From Biomphalaria glabrata (taxonomy: Eukaryota > Mollusca > Gastropoda > Planorbidae), in NCBI RefSeq assembly GCF_947242115.1, contig NC_074716.1:3760001-3824000 (forward strand): 64,000 nucleotides of DNA, in the 5' to 3' direction. A program made the translations under genes and the position numbers. The stretch's first letter is position 1, and each line of letters starts with the position of its first letter. A model generated the notes under the pieces. The model saw only the letters and a program-made list of their open reading frames with translations, searched no databases and had not been told where the DNA came from. Below are positions 1 through 9,956 of the stretch, one piece after another.

Positions 1-414
1 AATTACCCTAGCGGAAGGATATGCAGGCGTTATAAGCGTAGCGATGACCAAAGAACCGCGAATAAACAAGAGCTGATGTCGAGAGTAAGGTCAGTAGCGC
101 ACTACAGGAGTAGCAGACGTGAGATAAAAACTTTCTCAAATACATGACACAATATAACCGAACTATTTTAATATATATCTATCATTTTTCTATAATTAGA
201 AAAGACGATGTATTAAGTTACTCAAACTGCTTCTAGTTCTAGTAGCTGTGAAGGTGAGTTTGATAATGGTAAATCCGTTTTTATGTTAAAATAAATACGA
301 ATTAATGTAAAATCATAGATATAACATTGCTAAAAAAATCATAATCTAATTTAATGACAATAGGTAATGATAATATGGAGCTCCTCCTTCGTATCAAAAA
401 GGAGATATGTTTTT
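1..414. other. Unassigned AT-rich sequence
   Basis: No open frame with coding character, no tandem repeat and no recognised repeat family is visible here. The first 120 bases are more GC-balanced than what follows and may be the end of an interspersed repeat whose other part lies outside the window. Confidence 0.3.
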
Positions 415-620
415 ATTTTTTTTACAAAGCTTATATTAAGTATTAACTCACTCCGTCTGTCTGTCTGGGTGGGATCTTTTCTCCCACTTCCCAATCTCGG
501 ATCGAGTGAAATTATTTAGTATCGATGACAACCATTAAAAAATTAACCAGTTAGTTAATCTATTAGACGTAACTAAATTAATTATTATCATTACGCATGA
601 TTAGGCTAAGGGGAGCTAAT
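415..620 (+). repeat. Dispersed repeat family D, copy 1
   Basis: The block runs from a T-rich stretch and ACAAAGCTTATAT through a CTGTCTGTCTGG core, TTTCTCCCAC and a TCGGATC motif, to a TTAACCAATTAGTTAAT-like end. The same ordered motifs recur at 10575, 41945 and 44580 on this strand and inverted near 4735 and 24640. It has no coding potential and no tRNA-like promoter boxes. The family is not named here because I cannot assign it to a known class. Confidence 0.6.
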
Positions 621-837
621 GAATGAAATTACTGTTGTTGAAAGGTGTTCTCCCTTCACTTAATATAACCTTTTTTTTTTTTTTTTAATTTTGCTTATCT
701 ACATCAACATTCCAGTTGGCTATGAATGCTGGGTCAATTTGATTGTATTTAGAGAATGTGAAGGTTAGGTTTACTTTAAAATGATTTGCCCTAAATCTCT
801 GGGGGTTTTTTTTGCTTGTTTTTTTTTTGTTTTTGTT

Positions 838-1400
838 CTCGTTCTAAGTTGTTTTCTTGGTGAAGCTGCCCGGGTACGCTGTTCTGCCTCAACGTGGCGC
901 CCGTGTGGAAACGACCATTAGAGGAAGAGGTTAGGCTAAATGAATAGCAAAACAAAACTCCCTTGGGGGTGCCCACGGGTAGGCGAGAGTTTACCCATTG
1001 CACGAGCGGAGTTGAAAGAGAGCTCTCACGACCCTGTCGATAATCCATGCGCCGTTCCTAAAGGATCGTTTACACTAATGGCGAGTCCTGCACGGTTAGC
1101 TTGGTACAACATAGGAAAATGGCGGAGGTCCCCGGTGCACTCGGCCTTCGGCCATGTCTAGCCCATGCGCCCGCGGTGCCAGATGCATCGGAAATAGCAA
1201 TACTTTACATAGGCATTGACTTGGGTCTCTTCCAGACAGAACTGTGGTTCACACAGGTTTTTTTTTTTACTGTTTGGCGCTCAAGCAGGTTATTTTTCAA
1301 ACTTAGATCTCGAAGAGACTTCGGCTCAGTTCTTAGACGATCAAACGGTTAAGCTGCAAGGAACTCCCAACACTCGCATCATCAGGTCTAAAAGATCAGT
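838..1400 (-). repeat. Dispersed GC-richer repeat family C, copy 1
   Basis: This segment is the inverse of blocks at 3860-4300 and 5290-5745. Shared landmarks are a GGGCGCCAC-like motif, the stretch around GGAAAATGGCGGAGGT, CTCGGCCTTCGGCC, and a CTGTCTGGAAGAGA-like motif. The short open frames across it are chance products. The class is unknown; GGCGCC near one edge could be part of an LTR-type or DNA element, but no terminal repeats were found. Confidence 0.5.
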
Positions 1401-1440
1401 AGTTCTCATCTGGAGGTTTCGATCTCGCATTCTATTGAAA

Positions 1441-1660
1441 GGAGGCGCGGTGGTTGAGTGGTAAAGCGCTTGGCATCCGAACCGGGGGTCTCGGGTTTGA
1501 ATAGGATTTTTAATTTCGGGATCTTTGGGTGCCTATGAGTCCACCCAGCTCTAATGAGAACTGACATTAGTTGGGGAAAAGTAAAAGCGGTGGGTCGTTG
1601 TGCTGGCCACATGACACCATCGTTAACCGCGGGCCACTGGAACAGATGACCATTATATCA
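1441..1660 (+). repeat. tRNA-derived SINE (family A), diverged copy
   Basis: The head reads like a tRNA, with an A-box region TGGTTGAGTGG and AAAGCGCTTGG. It is followed by the body shared with the better copy at 22388: GGGATCTTTGGG, CCACCCAGCTCTAATG, GACATTAGTTGGGGAAAAG, GTCGTTGTGCTGGCCACATG. The B box is degraded and the tail is truncated. RNA polymerase III boxes and the shared body identify it as a retroposed SINE. Confidence 0.75.
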
Positions 1661-1784
1661 ATCTTGAAAAATTGAATTAATCTTGAGTTTATCTTTTATA
1701 CCTTATGGTTTAACCACGTAATAAAATACTCAGAAAGACAAAAAGATAAAGTCTTGTTTCTTATTTCCTATACTTGCACAAAGT

Positions 1785-1925
1785 CCTATTATCTTATCTT
1801 ATAAAATACAGACGTTACTTCAAAAAAAAAAAAGAACATGATTTTGTCTAATCTTATAAAATACAGACGTAACTTAAAATAAGAACATGATTTTGTCCTA
1901 CGCTTCATGCATCTAGTCATTCACG
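1785..1925 (-). repeat. CR1/L2-type LINE 3' tail, duplicated
   Basis: Two consecutive copies of the tail motif (TCTTATAAAATACAGACG, then ACTTAAAAT/ACTTCAAAA) are followed by TCCTACGCTTCATGCAT. The same tail ends the better coding copy at 17851-18275. Read on the minus strand it is the 3' UTR plus an AAGAT-repeat end of a non-LTR retrotransposon. Confidence 0.6.
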
Positions 1926-1944
1926 TTAATCAACGATAATGCTC

Positions 1945-2098
1945 TTTCTATTAGAGCATGGAGCGGGTTGCCTGAATCAGCCAGGAAAACCAACAGCTTT
2001 AGCAGAGTTTAAGTCATTAATCAACATTGACGACTGGATTGAAAAATGAATATGCGTAGACGTAATTATCTTTGAAGGAACGTCTCTAATTTATAAGA
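1945..2098 (+). repeat. CR1/L2-type LINE 3' end fragment
   Basis: The plus strand reads IRAWSGLPESARKT, matching the conserved SAIRAWNGLP...LASKT end of the reverse transcriptase polyprotein at 17924-18262. A tail with GACGTAAT and ATAAGATAAG follows. It lies in opposite orientation next to the tail at 1785, so this is an inverted pair of the same LINE family directly upstream of gene SP1. Confidence 0.55.
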
Positions 2099-2140
2099 TA
2101 AGAAATTAGCTATTTCCACTTCATAACTCCCAATAGTATT

Positions 2141-2150
2141 GTTATATAAG
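2141..2150 (+). promoter_or_regulatory. Candidate TATA box upstream of SP1
   Basis: GTTATATAAG lies 85 bp before the SP1 start codon. A run ending TTTTTTCAG occurs 24 bp before the ATG and looks like a 3' splice site, so the 5' UTR may be spliced and the true promoter may lie further upstream. This is a sequence-motif call only. Confidence 0.3.
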
Positions 2151-2234
2151 AAATATTGTGATAATTACGCTGTATTATGAAACAACGAATGTTGTTGTTG
2201 TTTTTTCAGGAGAAACTATAACACAAGTTTCATT

Positions 2235-5200
2235 ATGCGGGTACACATTCTGATTTTCTGCTTTGTAGGTAAGTTGAACAGCTTACAGGTTGCCATTGTG
2301 TCTGTATTGAATCACACCCACAAGGCTCGTTGCATACTACAAGGCTGTAACCATAGACCTATATATAGGCCTACTACTAGACCGGAAACAGGAAATACAT
2401 TCTTATCCACGACTGATAGATCATGAACATTGTGTAGAAAGTTGGATCAAGGCGTTGTTTTGTCAAGTAGTTCAAAGAAGTCAAGTTGTTGTTTTTCTTT
2501 CAACCCTAACCTATGTAACATATAATTTTATTTTTTAGATCTAGATCTAGTAATTGATTATCAAATATACACACAAAAAAAATCACAATTTAGCGTTGCA
2601 TTCAGTCTTTTGATAAAGAAGATTATGTATATAAAAATTGCAAAATAATAATTATGAGACGAGAGTACTCTTATTTTTGATGTTCATTCACTAGATCTAG
2701 ACTCTAAAAATTAAATTATATGTTACATAGGTTAGGGTTGAAAAAAAAAACAAACCCTTACTTCTTTTAACTGCTTTACAAAACAACGCCTTGATCCAAC
2801 TTTCTAAAAAAAATTTCACGACATTTATTGTAGTGTTAAAAAGTCTCCATGTCCAGTCTAGATATAGTATATATATATAAGTCTATGGTCTAGATATAGT
2901 ATATATATAAGTCTATGGTCTAGATATAGTATATATATAAGTCTATGGTCTAGATATAGTATATATATAAGTCTATGGTCTAGATATAGTATATATATAA
3001 GTCTATGGTCTAGATATAGTATATATATATATGTCTATGGTCTAGATATAGTATATATATAAGTCTATGGTCTAGATATAGTATATATATAAGGCTATGG
3101 TCTAGATATAGTATATATATAAGGCTATGGTCTAGATATAGTATATATATAAGTCTATGGTCTAGATATAGTATATATATAAGTCTATGGTCTAGATATA
3201 GTATATATATAAGTCTATGGTCTAGATATAGTATATATATAAGGCTATGGTCTAGATATAGTATATATATAAGTCTATGGTCTAGATATAGTATATATAT
3301 AAGGCTATGGCTGTAACCGTATCTCAAAAGACCGGAAGACCTTGTCCCATGTTGTTGTAGCTTTCACAATGGGCGAGGATAGAAACAAATACTCTTACTA
3401 TAATCGTTATCTTGTTCTTTATAGGATCTAATCGAATGATTATAAATTGATGATTATAAACACGTTTTTCTCCCAATGTCAGCGGTTCTCATAAAGCAGC
3501 GAGTTGATGGTCTAGAGGTCTGTGATGTTCTACAAGTCATTGATTCTGTGGAATGGAATCTCGTCAAGCTGGTCAAAAGTGTGAATGCTACTTTGAGCAA
3601 ATACCGAAACGTAAGTCTACAATCTATAATATATTACTATAAGAGCACTGACTGACTGACTGACTGACTGATTTATTCATCACTAATTTTCCCACTTGCG
3701 GTTTAGGAAAAAATACAAAAGTTTAACCTGTTATTAGTTATCATGTAATTAAAACAATGAAACCATTTTCACGATACCCCAGCTATTAAATTTACAAATT
3801 ACAATTTTTGATTCGCAATTCCGATCCAATATGTATTTTTTTAAGGCCGATTCTTCTTCTTGAAACTGTCAGGTAGAGTTGAGCCTTCGGCTCTTGGAAC
3901 TTTGGGCCAGCAAAAGTGAACAAGAGCTCCCTTTCACCGGTCTGAATGAGAACAGTGTACACCGTTCTGTCTGGCGGGGTGTCAGACTCGCGGCCGGAGA
4001 CCGTGTGCACCGGGACCCCTGCCATTTTCCTTTTCTATACCAGGCTTACCGTGCGGGACACGCCATTTATGTAACGGCCCTTTGAGAAACGGCGCCTGGA
4101 TTGTGACTAGGTTGTGGGAGCTTTTTTACAACTCCGCGCAGTGCAATGAGGATGCTCTCGCACCCCCTTAGGCACCCCCACGGGAGTCTTGTTTTGCTAC
4201 CCTTTAGCCTAATCGTTTCCTCCTACGATCGTTTCCACCCGGGCGCCACTATGAGGCAGGGAAGCATGCCCGGGTTAAGTCCCGATATATTAAAAAAACA
4301 AGATTATACTTTCTTCCGTTTTGTTTTCCCGTAATCCACAATTTTAAACTTTTGCGTGTGTGTGTGTGTGTGTACATCTGACTTGCTCTTCTGGAAAAGT
4401 AATTCTATGTAGAAATGTTCTTTTAGGGTGGTGACTAGGAAGAGGGGGGGGGTGGGGTGGAGTGGGGCAAGTCTGGACAGAAGTCTGTGTTTGTGTGGGG
4501 AGGTCTATGTAAGTGGGCCGTTCTAACCCAACGTAACTGACACTATATTCCATGGCCCACAATTATGTTATGAATGCGTTGAAATGGGGAGGGGAGGGGA
4601 GGGGAGGGGAGGGGGGGGAGTAATATTATGTGATCGCTCGATGCTAAAGATGAAATAATAAACAAGCAAAATCTAAAAAAAAAAAAAAAAAATCGTTAAA
4701 AAAAAAATCTTTTCTAAAGGGGAAGAATTCCGTGCTTAAAACTATATCTACCAATAATGTACGAGTTATTTCCCTTATTCGATGTCAAACAAAATAATTC
4801 ATTACCAATAATTAATGTACTTGGTAAGTATTTTGTTTAACTTTGTATAACTTATTTTTAAAGTTGGTGAAGACTCTGCAACAGAACTATGGATTATCTC
4901 TGAGAGTCTTGGTCAGCAAGTGGGAGACTTTCGTAAGGTTGTTATTGCTTGAAGTGATAATAGATATAATTACTCCGCTAGCTACACAAGCTTACAATAG
5001 CATGCGTCTAATATAGCTCCAGACAACCAGCCCAGCTCATAGCCTTCGCGTGAGACTCACTTATTAGTTCCGGTTGAACTGACGTCACTGGCAGGAGAGA
5101 AGCAAAGGCGAAGAACATGCGTTAAAGCCAGTAAGCTTCGAGCAGGAGGGGCTCGAAAACCTTGTCTTGCTACCCACCTAAGAGAAGGAAACTGAATTCA

Positions 5201-7665
5201 AACCTCTGCTGCCCTTGGACCATACCCAAACATGGGAAAGGCTTCTAGCATCAGCCCTGAGGAAAGAACAGAATCCTTAAGCAAATCTTACGGAACTGGC
5301 AAAACCGTTTGATAGTCAAAGAGCTGAGCCGAAGGCTCTAATAGATCTAGGGTTGAAAAAAAAACAAATCTGTTTGAACCACCGTTCTGTCTGGAAGAGA
5401 TCCAAGTCAATGCCTATGTAAAGCATTGCTATTTCCGATATGTCTGGCACCCCGGGCGCATGGACTAGAATGCATGGCCGAAGGCCGAGTACACCGGGAA
5501 CCTCCGCCATTTTCCTATGTTGTACTAAGCTAACCGTGCAGGACTCGCCATTAGTATAACGGTCCCTTGAGGATTATCGAGGATTATCGACAGGGACGTG
5601 GAAGCTCTCTTTCAACTCCGCTCCGTGCAATGGGAAAACTCTCGCCTTCACTTGGACATTCCCACAGGAGTTTTGTTTTTGCTAACCACTTCCTCTAATG
5701 GCCGTTTCCACCAGAGTGTACCTGGGACTGGCAGAACCTGCAGCAATGCTGATCCCAAACGTATCGGGATCCTTTGGACGCTTCAGCTGAGCGAATGGGA
5801 ACTGTTGTGTGGTCGACATTATTCTGAACATGGCTAATCCCCAGGCTTTGGGACTGAAAGTGTAATAAGTCTGATTGTATGTTAGTAGAATGATGTTTCA
5901 TCGTGATGTACATGTGCTTCTGTTCATGTGAAATTAATGCGCGCTCATGAATAATTTTAAATCTTGATTCCTTTTTGTAGCCACCAGAGATTAATACACG
6001 CTTCTCTATTATGATTAAGTAGGGGACATTTACATTGTTTATATTCTCTTAAGTGTTAGAGCAAAAATTCTATTGTCTCCCTTCCGTTAATGTTGGGGAC
6101 AAAGACCTCCAAGCCTTGTTGAAACAAAAACTAGGTTATCTCCCTTACGACAATGTTGAGAAAAAAACGATTATCTCCCTTCAGGGGTTTATTTGAATAA
6201 AGTTGGGAATATTTGTTTCCAGACTATTTTTTGGTTTGTTTTCAGTGTAAATGTGACGAAGATGCAGTTTTACAAAACGAATGGAAATTGGCGTTTCGTG
6301 GAACGTCAGGCACAAGACAGTCTGTCTACTACGCTTACAAGGACGGGCTTGGGATTCCAAGCTCCATTGAAAGTGGCTGCAAACAGGTAAATGTGCTATG
6401 TATGGCAGGCATTGCAATTTATGATGGCAGGTGATGTAGGTACCTCATTTAGACATTGCAATTTCTGATGGCAGGCAGTGGCTTAGTTAAGGTGGGGGGT
6501 GAGGAGGGAGGAGAATTTGAAAATCACCTTGGGGCCTCTCTTGAGGGGGGCACAAAATGAGTGTTTTTTACATTAAAAATTAAATATTACGCAAAATGCA
6601 ATGGCCCCCAAAAAGGCCAAGCCCTCAGGCCGCCAAACGATGGGAAATTCCTAGCTACGCCCCTGATGGCAGGTAATATAAGTACCCAGTTTAGGCGTTG
6701 CAATTTATGATGACAGGGAATGAAAGGCTCTATGTTTCTATGGCCGACGGTATACGAGGGTTTCATGTGGCCAGCACAATGACCAAAAATTTTTGTCATA
6801 AAGTCATTATCTTTAAAGCGGCTTTAATACTTGTATCATTGTATCTTATCTTATCTTATATAATACAGACGTTACTTCATAAAAGAAGATGATTACGTCC
6901 TACGCGTCATGCATTCAGTCATGCATATTAAACAATGACTTAAACTCTGCCAAGTCACTGGTTTTCCTGGCTAGCTCAGGCAACCCATTCCATGCCCTAA
7001 TAGCACTAGGGAAGAAGGAATATCACTGTCATTTGCTAGAATGTCGATAGTCTAAGAATAACTTTTGACTATTTGAGAGAATACAAAAGTTTATTAATAA
7101 ATAATAATAATAATTCAGTTAAAAATATTTCGGTCTCATTTCCTTTAGTTATTGCCCTTTTCATCCTCATCCTAATTCTCCTTTTTAAAAGGTAGGAAAA
7201 CCGCTGGCTTGCAGCAGTCATTACAGAAACGATTTAATTCTTGATAACTGGAACGGAATCTCGGAAGTCGCCCTGGCCCTCTACAAGAATGACGTCAGAG
7301 TGCATCACGTGATTTTCGACGCCGCTGGCTCCACCTACATGAACTGGCTGGATAAGGCAAGGGTCAAGAGTTCATCCTGGTCTGACCTTCCAACGAGCGT
7401 GGCCAACATCTTCTCCATTGCAGGTCACCAGGACGCCAGTCTCCGTAGGACTTTCTTCCTAAACAAATCCTACGGAGCTTGCCCCAACGATTCCGGATGG
7501 TTTGTAGCCATTGATAACGAAAACGGCGGATGTAGCTGGGAAAAGAACGCAGCACTCCCTTTTTTTAAATACGCCACAGGTTCCACGGCATTAAACTGGA
7601 ATGATGGCAACATTGGTCGCGCGGACTACTTTGCTGTTCTAGTGAAATATTATAACACGCCATAA
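2235..7665 (+). CDS. SP1: secreted stalk-plus-globular-domain protein, four coding exons
   Basis: Exons by GT-AG sites and match to SP2: 2235-2268, 3483-3610, 6246-6386, 7192-7665, giving 258 residues. Residues 1 to about 23 are a signal peptide (MRVHILIFCFV...). About 30 residues of amphipathic helix follow (VIDSVEWNLVKLVKSV), then a globular domain starting near WKLAFRGT with GCKQ, HYRN, ILDNWNG, LRRTFFLN, SGWFVAIDNE, GGCSWEK and ADYFAV. Several cysteines are shared with SP2, as expected for a disulfide-bonded extracellular protein. Exon 4 opens at AAG/GTAGG, an acceptor supported by the same residue (VG) opening SP2 exon 4. Similar unnamed proteins occur, from memory, as expanded families in molluscs; no biochemical role is known to me. 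Stalk plus globular head suggests an oligomeric binding protein, which is inference. Introns carry a foldback element, a 30-bp array, a MITE and LINE tails. Confidence 0.85.
2436..2805. mobile_element. Foldback (long inverted repeat) element in SP1 intron 1
   Basis: The left arm runs from AGAAAGTTGGATCAAGGCG to AGATCTAGATCTAG (about 2436-2552). The right arm is its inverse (about 2690-2805), with shared landmarks AACCCTAACCTATGT and TTGTTTTGT. Arms of about 115 bp surround about 140 bp of AT-rich spacer with no open frame. This fits a non-autonomous DNA element or foldback MITE. I could not recognise a target duplication. Confidence 0.7.
2857..3310. repeat. 30-bp minisatellite, about 15 copies
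   Basis: The unit is GTCTAGATATAGTATATATA followed by TAAGTCTATG. Copies are nearly identical, varying mainly at AAGTC versus AAGGC. The period is a multiple of three, which creates a spurious long minus-strand reading frame of a 10-residue repeat. The array sits in SP1 intron 1. Confidence 0.95.
3860..4300 (+). repeat. Dispersed repeat family C, copy 2
   Basis: It shares with 838-1400 and 5290-5745 the ordered landmarks GAGCCTTCGGCTC, CTGTCTGG, a CCGCCATTTTCC-like stretch, CAACTCCGC, GGGAGT(T/C)TTGTTTTGCTA and a terminal GTTTCCACCCGGGCGCCAC. It lies in SP1 intron 2. No intact reading frame and no terminal repeats are visible. Confidence 0.55.
4301..5030. other. SP1 intron 2 filler with simple repeats
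   Basis: Holds a GT run (4356-4373), a G-rich stretch (4440-4470), an AGGGG run (4587-4617), poly-A near 4676 and, around 4735-4830, an inverted fragment of family D (TTATTTCCCTTATTCGATGTC, then AAACAAAATAATTCATTACC). No gene is visible. Confidence 0.5.
5031..5270. repeat. Dispersed repeat family F fragment
   Basis: CTTGCTACCCACCTAAGAG, GGAAACTGAATTCAAA and CATGGGAAAGGCTT match, in inverse orientation, the block at 23998-24330. Short related pieces (TGGCTAATCCCCAGGC) occur at 5750-5900 and 22030-22090. The class is unassigned. Confidence 0.45.
5290..5745. repeat. Dispersed repeat family C, copy 3
   Basis: It carries the same landmarks as the copies at 838 and 3860, including AGCCGAAGGCTC, GGCCGAAGGCCGAG, CCGCCATTTTCCTATGT and CACAGGAGTTTTGTTTT. 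GAGGATTATC is tandemly doubled near 5572-5590. Three copies within 5 kb around SP1 suggest local spread or segmental duplication. Confidence 0.55.
5900..6245. other. Intron sequence before SP1 exon 3
   Basis: No coding region. A loosely repeated phrase (TTATCTCCCTT...GT(T/C)G) recurs around 6075, 6135 and 6170, about 60 and 35 bp apart. The last bases (TTTGGTTTGTTTTCAG) form a good polypyrimidine tract and 3' splice site for exon 3. Confidence 0.4.
6476..6665. mobile_element. hAT-type MITE, 190 bp, perfect 8-bp target duplication
   Basis: It begins CAGTGGCTTAG and ends GCTACGCCCCTG, which are short inverted termini of hAT type. It is flanked on both sides by ATGGCAGG (6468-6475 and 6666-6673). 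The interior has no gene. A second member in inverse orientation is at 32788-32951; both contain the stretch around ATTACGCAAAATGCA and a G-rich/C-rich block. It sits in SP1 intron 3. Confidence 0.85.
6735..6790 (-). repeat. SINE family A fragment
   Basis: TACGAGGGTTTCATGTGGCC and AGCACAATGACCAA are the inverse of the SINE body segment TGGCCACATGACACCCTCG seen at 22388-22668. Only about 50 bp remain. Confidence 0.55.
6840..7020 (-). repeat. CR1/L2-type LINE 3' end fragment
   Basis: It starts with the tail TCTTATCTTATATAATACAG, then GACGTTACTTC and TCCTACGCGTCATGCAT. The coding end follows, readable on the minus strand as an A.NAWNGLPELARKTSD-like peptide. It is collinear with 17851-18080 and lies in SP1 intron 3. 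Confidence 0.7.
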
Positions 7666-7769
7666 ATTTATACACCATTTGGACCTTCTTATGATATTAT
7701 TACGAATCATCTTTAATGTCAAGCAACATTTCGATCAGGTTATGAGGAAATAATGAACATTTTGTTGAA

Positions 7770-7775
7770 AATAAA
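7770..7775 (+). terminator. Polyadenylation signal of SP1
   Basis: AATAAA lies 105 bp after the SP1 stop codon and is followed by a T-rich stretch. It is the first canonical hexamer downstream of the gene. Confidence 0.6.
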
Positions 7776-7931
7776 AAATTTACATTTTTGAAAAATATTT
7801 TTGTATCATTACTTTTCAGTACTTGAGATTAGGAAGAGTTATCTTTACCAGTTCGACTCACAAATAATCAACAACATACTATCATATGGGATGAATGGGA
7901 TCGTACAAAAACTCCATCGGAGTGAATACAG

Positions 7932-8322
7932 CGTCACATTTAGTCGTATGAGAATGACGTTATGTCACATTTAGTCGATTGAGAATGACGTTATGTCACA
8001 TTTAGTCGTATGAGAATGAAGTTATGTCACATTTAGTCGTATGAGAAGGACGTTATGTCACATTCATGTACTTGTCACATTTAGTCGTATGAGAATGACG
8101 TTATGTCACATTCATGTACTTGTCACATTTAGTCGTATGAGAATGACGTTATGTCACATTTAGTCGATTGAGAATGACGTTATGTCACATTTAGTCGTAT
8201 GAGAATGAAGTTATGTCACATTTAGTCGTATGAGAAGGACGTTATGTCACATTCATGTACTTGTCACATTTAGTCGTATGAGAATGACGTTATGTCACAT
8301 TCAAGTAACTTGTCACATTCTC
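7932..8322. repeat. 31-bp minisatellite with CRE-like octamers
   Basis: The unit is about GTCACATTTAGTCGTATGAG then AATGACGTTAT, in roughly 11 copies. A 17-bp variant (GTCACATTCATGTACTT) is inserted at intervals, giving a higher-order pattern. Each full unit carries TGACGTTA, one base from the cAMP-response element. The array starts about 270 bp after SP1. Confidence 0.85.
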
Positions 8323-8403
8323 TTTCTCGTTTGTTTCTATTTCTGTCACGTAGCAGACTGGGCGAGTCTACTTTTAATTCTACCCGGCTGCCTCCTAATA
8401 AAT

Positions 8404-8652
8404 AGCTCCAATTACACTATCTCAGTATTAATCTCCCATTACACTATCTCAGTATTAAGCTCCCATTACACTATCTCAGTATTAAGCTCCCATTACACTA
8501 TCTCAGTATCAAGCTCCCATTACACTATCTCAGTATTAAGCTCCCATTACACTATCTCAGTATTAAGCTCCCATTACACTATCTCAGTATTAAGCTCCCA
8601 TTACACTATCTCAGTATTAAGCTCCCATTACACTATCTCAGTATTAAGCTCC
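8404..8652. repeat. 27-bp minisatellite, about 9 copies
   Basis: The unit is GCTCCCATTACACTATCTCA then GTATTAA. Because 27 is a multiple of three it produces a 153-residue spurious frame of a 9-residue repeat. Copies are nearly identical. Confidence 0.95.
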
Positions 8653-8773
8653 CCTTCCAAGAATGAAATATTTGACGACCATAAAAAGTAACAGGGGGTT
8701 GAAGCGTCTGACGTCACGGCGTACAGGGCGTGGCTTGTAAACGGGAGCAAAAGTTTTGCAGCAGAAACCAGGC

Positions 8774-9396
8774 AGTTATAGACAGAACCTCATAGAGTAA
8801 AGTTGTAGACAGAACCTCATAGAGTAAAGTTATAGACAGAACCTCAGAGAGTAAAGTTGTAGACAGAACCTCATAGAGTAAAGTTGTAGACAGAACCTCA
8901 GAGAGTAAAGTTGTAGACATAACCTCATAGAGTAAAGTTGTAGACAGAACCTCATAGAGTAAAGTTGTAGACAGAACCTCATAAAGTAAAGTTGTAGACA
9001 GAACCTCATAGAGTAAAGTTGTAGACAGAACCTCAGAGAGTAAAGTTGTAGACAGAACCTCATATAGTAAAGTTGTAGACAGAACCTCAGAGAGTAAAGT
9101 TGTAGACAGAACCTCATATAGTAAAGTTGTAGACAGAACCTCAGAGAGTAAAGTTGTAGATAGAAACTCATAGAGTAAAGTTGTAGACAGAACCTCAGAG
9201 AGTAAAGTTGTAGACATAACCTCATAGAGTAAAGTTGTAGACAGAACCTCATAGAGTAAAGTTGTAGACAGAACCTCATAAAGTAAAGTTGTAGACAGAA
9301 CCTCATAGAGTAAAGTTGTAGACAGAACCTCATAGAGTAAAGTTGGTAGACAGAACCTCATAGAGTAAAGTTGTAGACATAACCTCATTGAGTAAA
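8774..9396. repeat. 27-bp minisatellite, about 23 copies
   Basis: The unit is AGTTGTAGACAGAACCTCAT then AGAGTAA, unrelated in sequence to the 27-bp array 120 bp upstream. The variant positions CATAGAG, CAGAGAG, CATATAG and CATAAAG recur in blocks, so part of the array grew by duplicating several units at once. Confidence 0.95.
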
Positions 9397-9481
9397 TATA
9401 TAAATCTTCACTAAATCATGAGCATTGTCTGATAAACACAATCCTATAGTATCCAAAGGCAGGCTTTTTTGGTGAGCTAAA

Positions 9482-9820
9482 AGGTGGTCGACGTAACAGA
9501 GGCGCCCCACGGAAACGCTTCAAAGACCAGCTTAGGCGTCAACTTTCCTTGGCTGACATAGAAGAGAGCACCTGGTTGCATGCGGCCTCAGAACGAGACA
9601 GATGGAGGTCACTCACAAAGGCCGCGGGATACACATTTGAGATCAAAAGAAAATCTGCCGCCGAGGACAAACGCAGACGGCGAAAAGAAAATCTAAATCG
9701 ACCAACTGCGGACAATGGTTATGCTTGCCCTGGATGTGGTAAAATATGTAGGTCACAGCTGGGACTGCGTAGCCAGGAAAATACTGCATTTCTCACTAAT
9801 CTTCGGACCTTATTATTATA
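9482..9820 (+). pseudogene. RTE-like LINE fragment, polyprotein C-terminus
   Basis: The plus strand reads GRRNRGAPRKRFKDQL, then ERDRWRSLTK and a terminal zinc-finger-like CPGCGKICRSQLGLRS. This is the end of the endonuclease-reverse transcriptase of the LINE group whose C-terminus normally reads GRPxLRYKD...DRxxWR...CxxCGRxCxSRIGLxSHxRxC. The finger loses its closing His/Cys residues after an apparent frame change. It is a dead 5'-truncated copy. Confidence 0.7.
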
Positions 9821-9956
9821 GTAGCCTCAAGTCATCTTAACATCTACAACTCAAATAAAGATCCAACCTTCACACAGCCCTACTTGTTGACTTAGTTGGC
9901 CCCCTTTGACTATGGCTTATCTTGTGGAACACTTTTTCATGTGACTTGAAGCTTTA

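Noticed and set aside
8714-9388. A 224-codon frame on the minus strand with 9-residue repeats
   Set aside because: Product of a 27-bp array. A second minus-strand frame is open across the same stretch, as expected of repeats with a period divisible by three.
8404-9396. CRISPR-like regular repeats
   Set aside because: Units are directly abutting with no unique spacers, and the context is eukaryotic with introns and LINEs.
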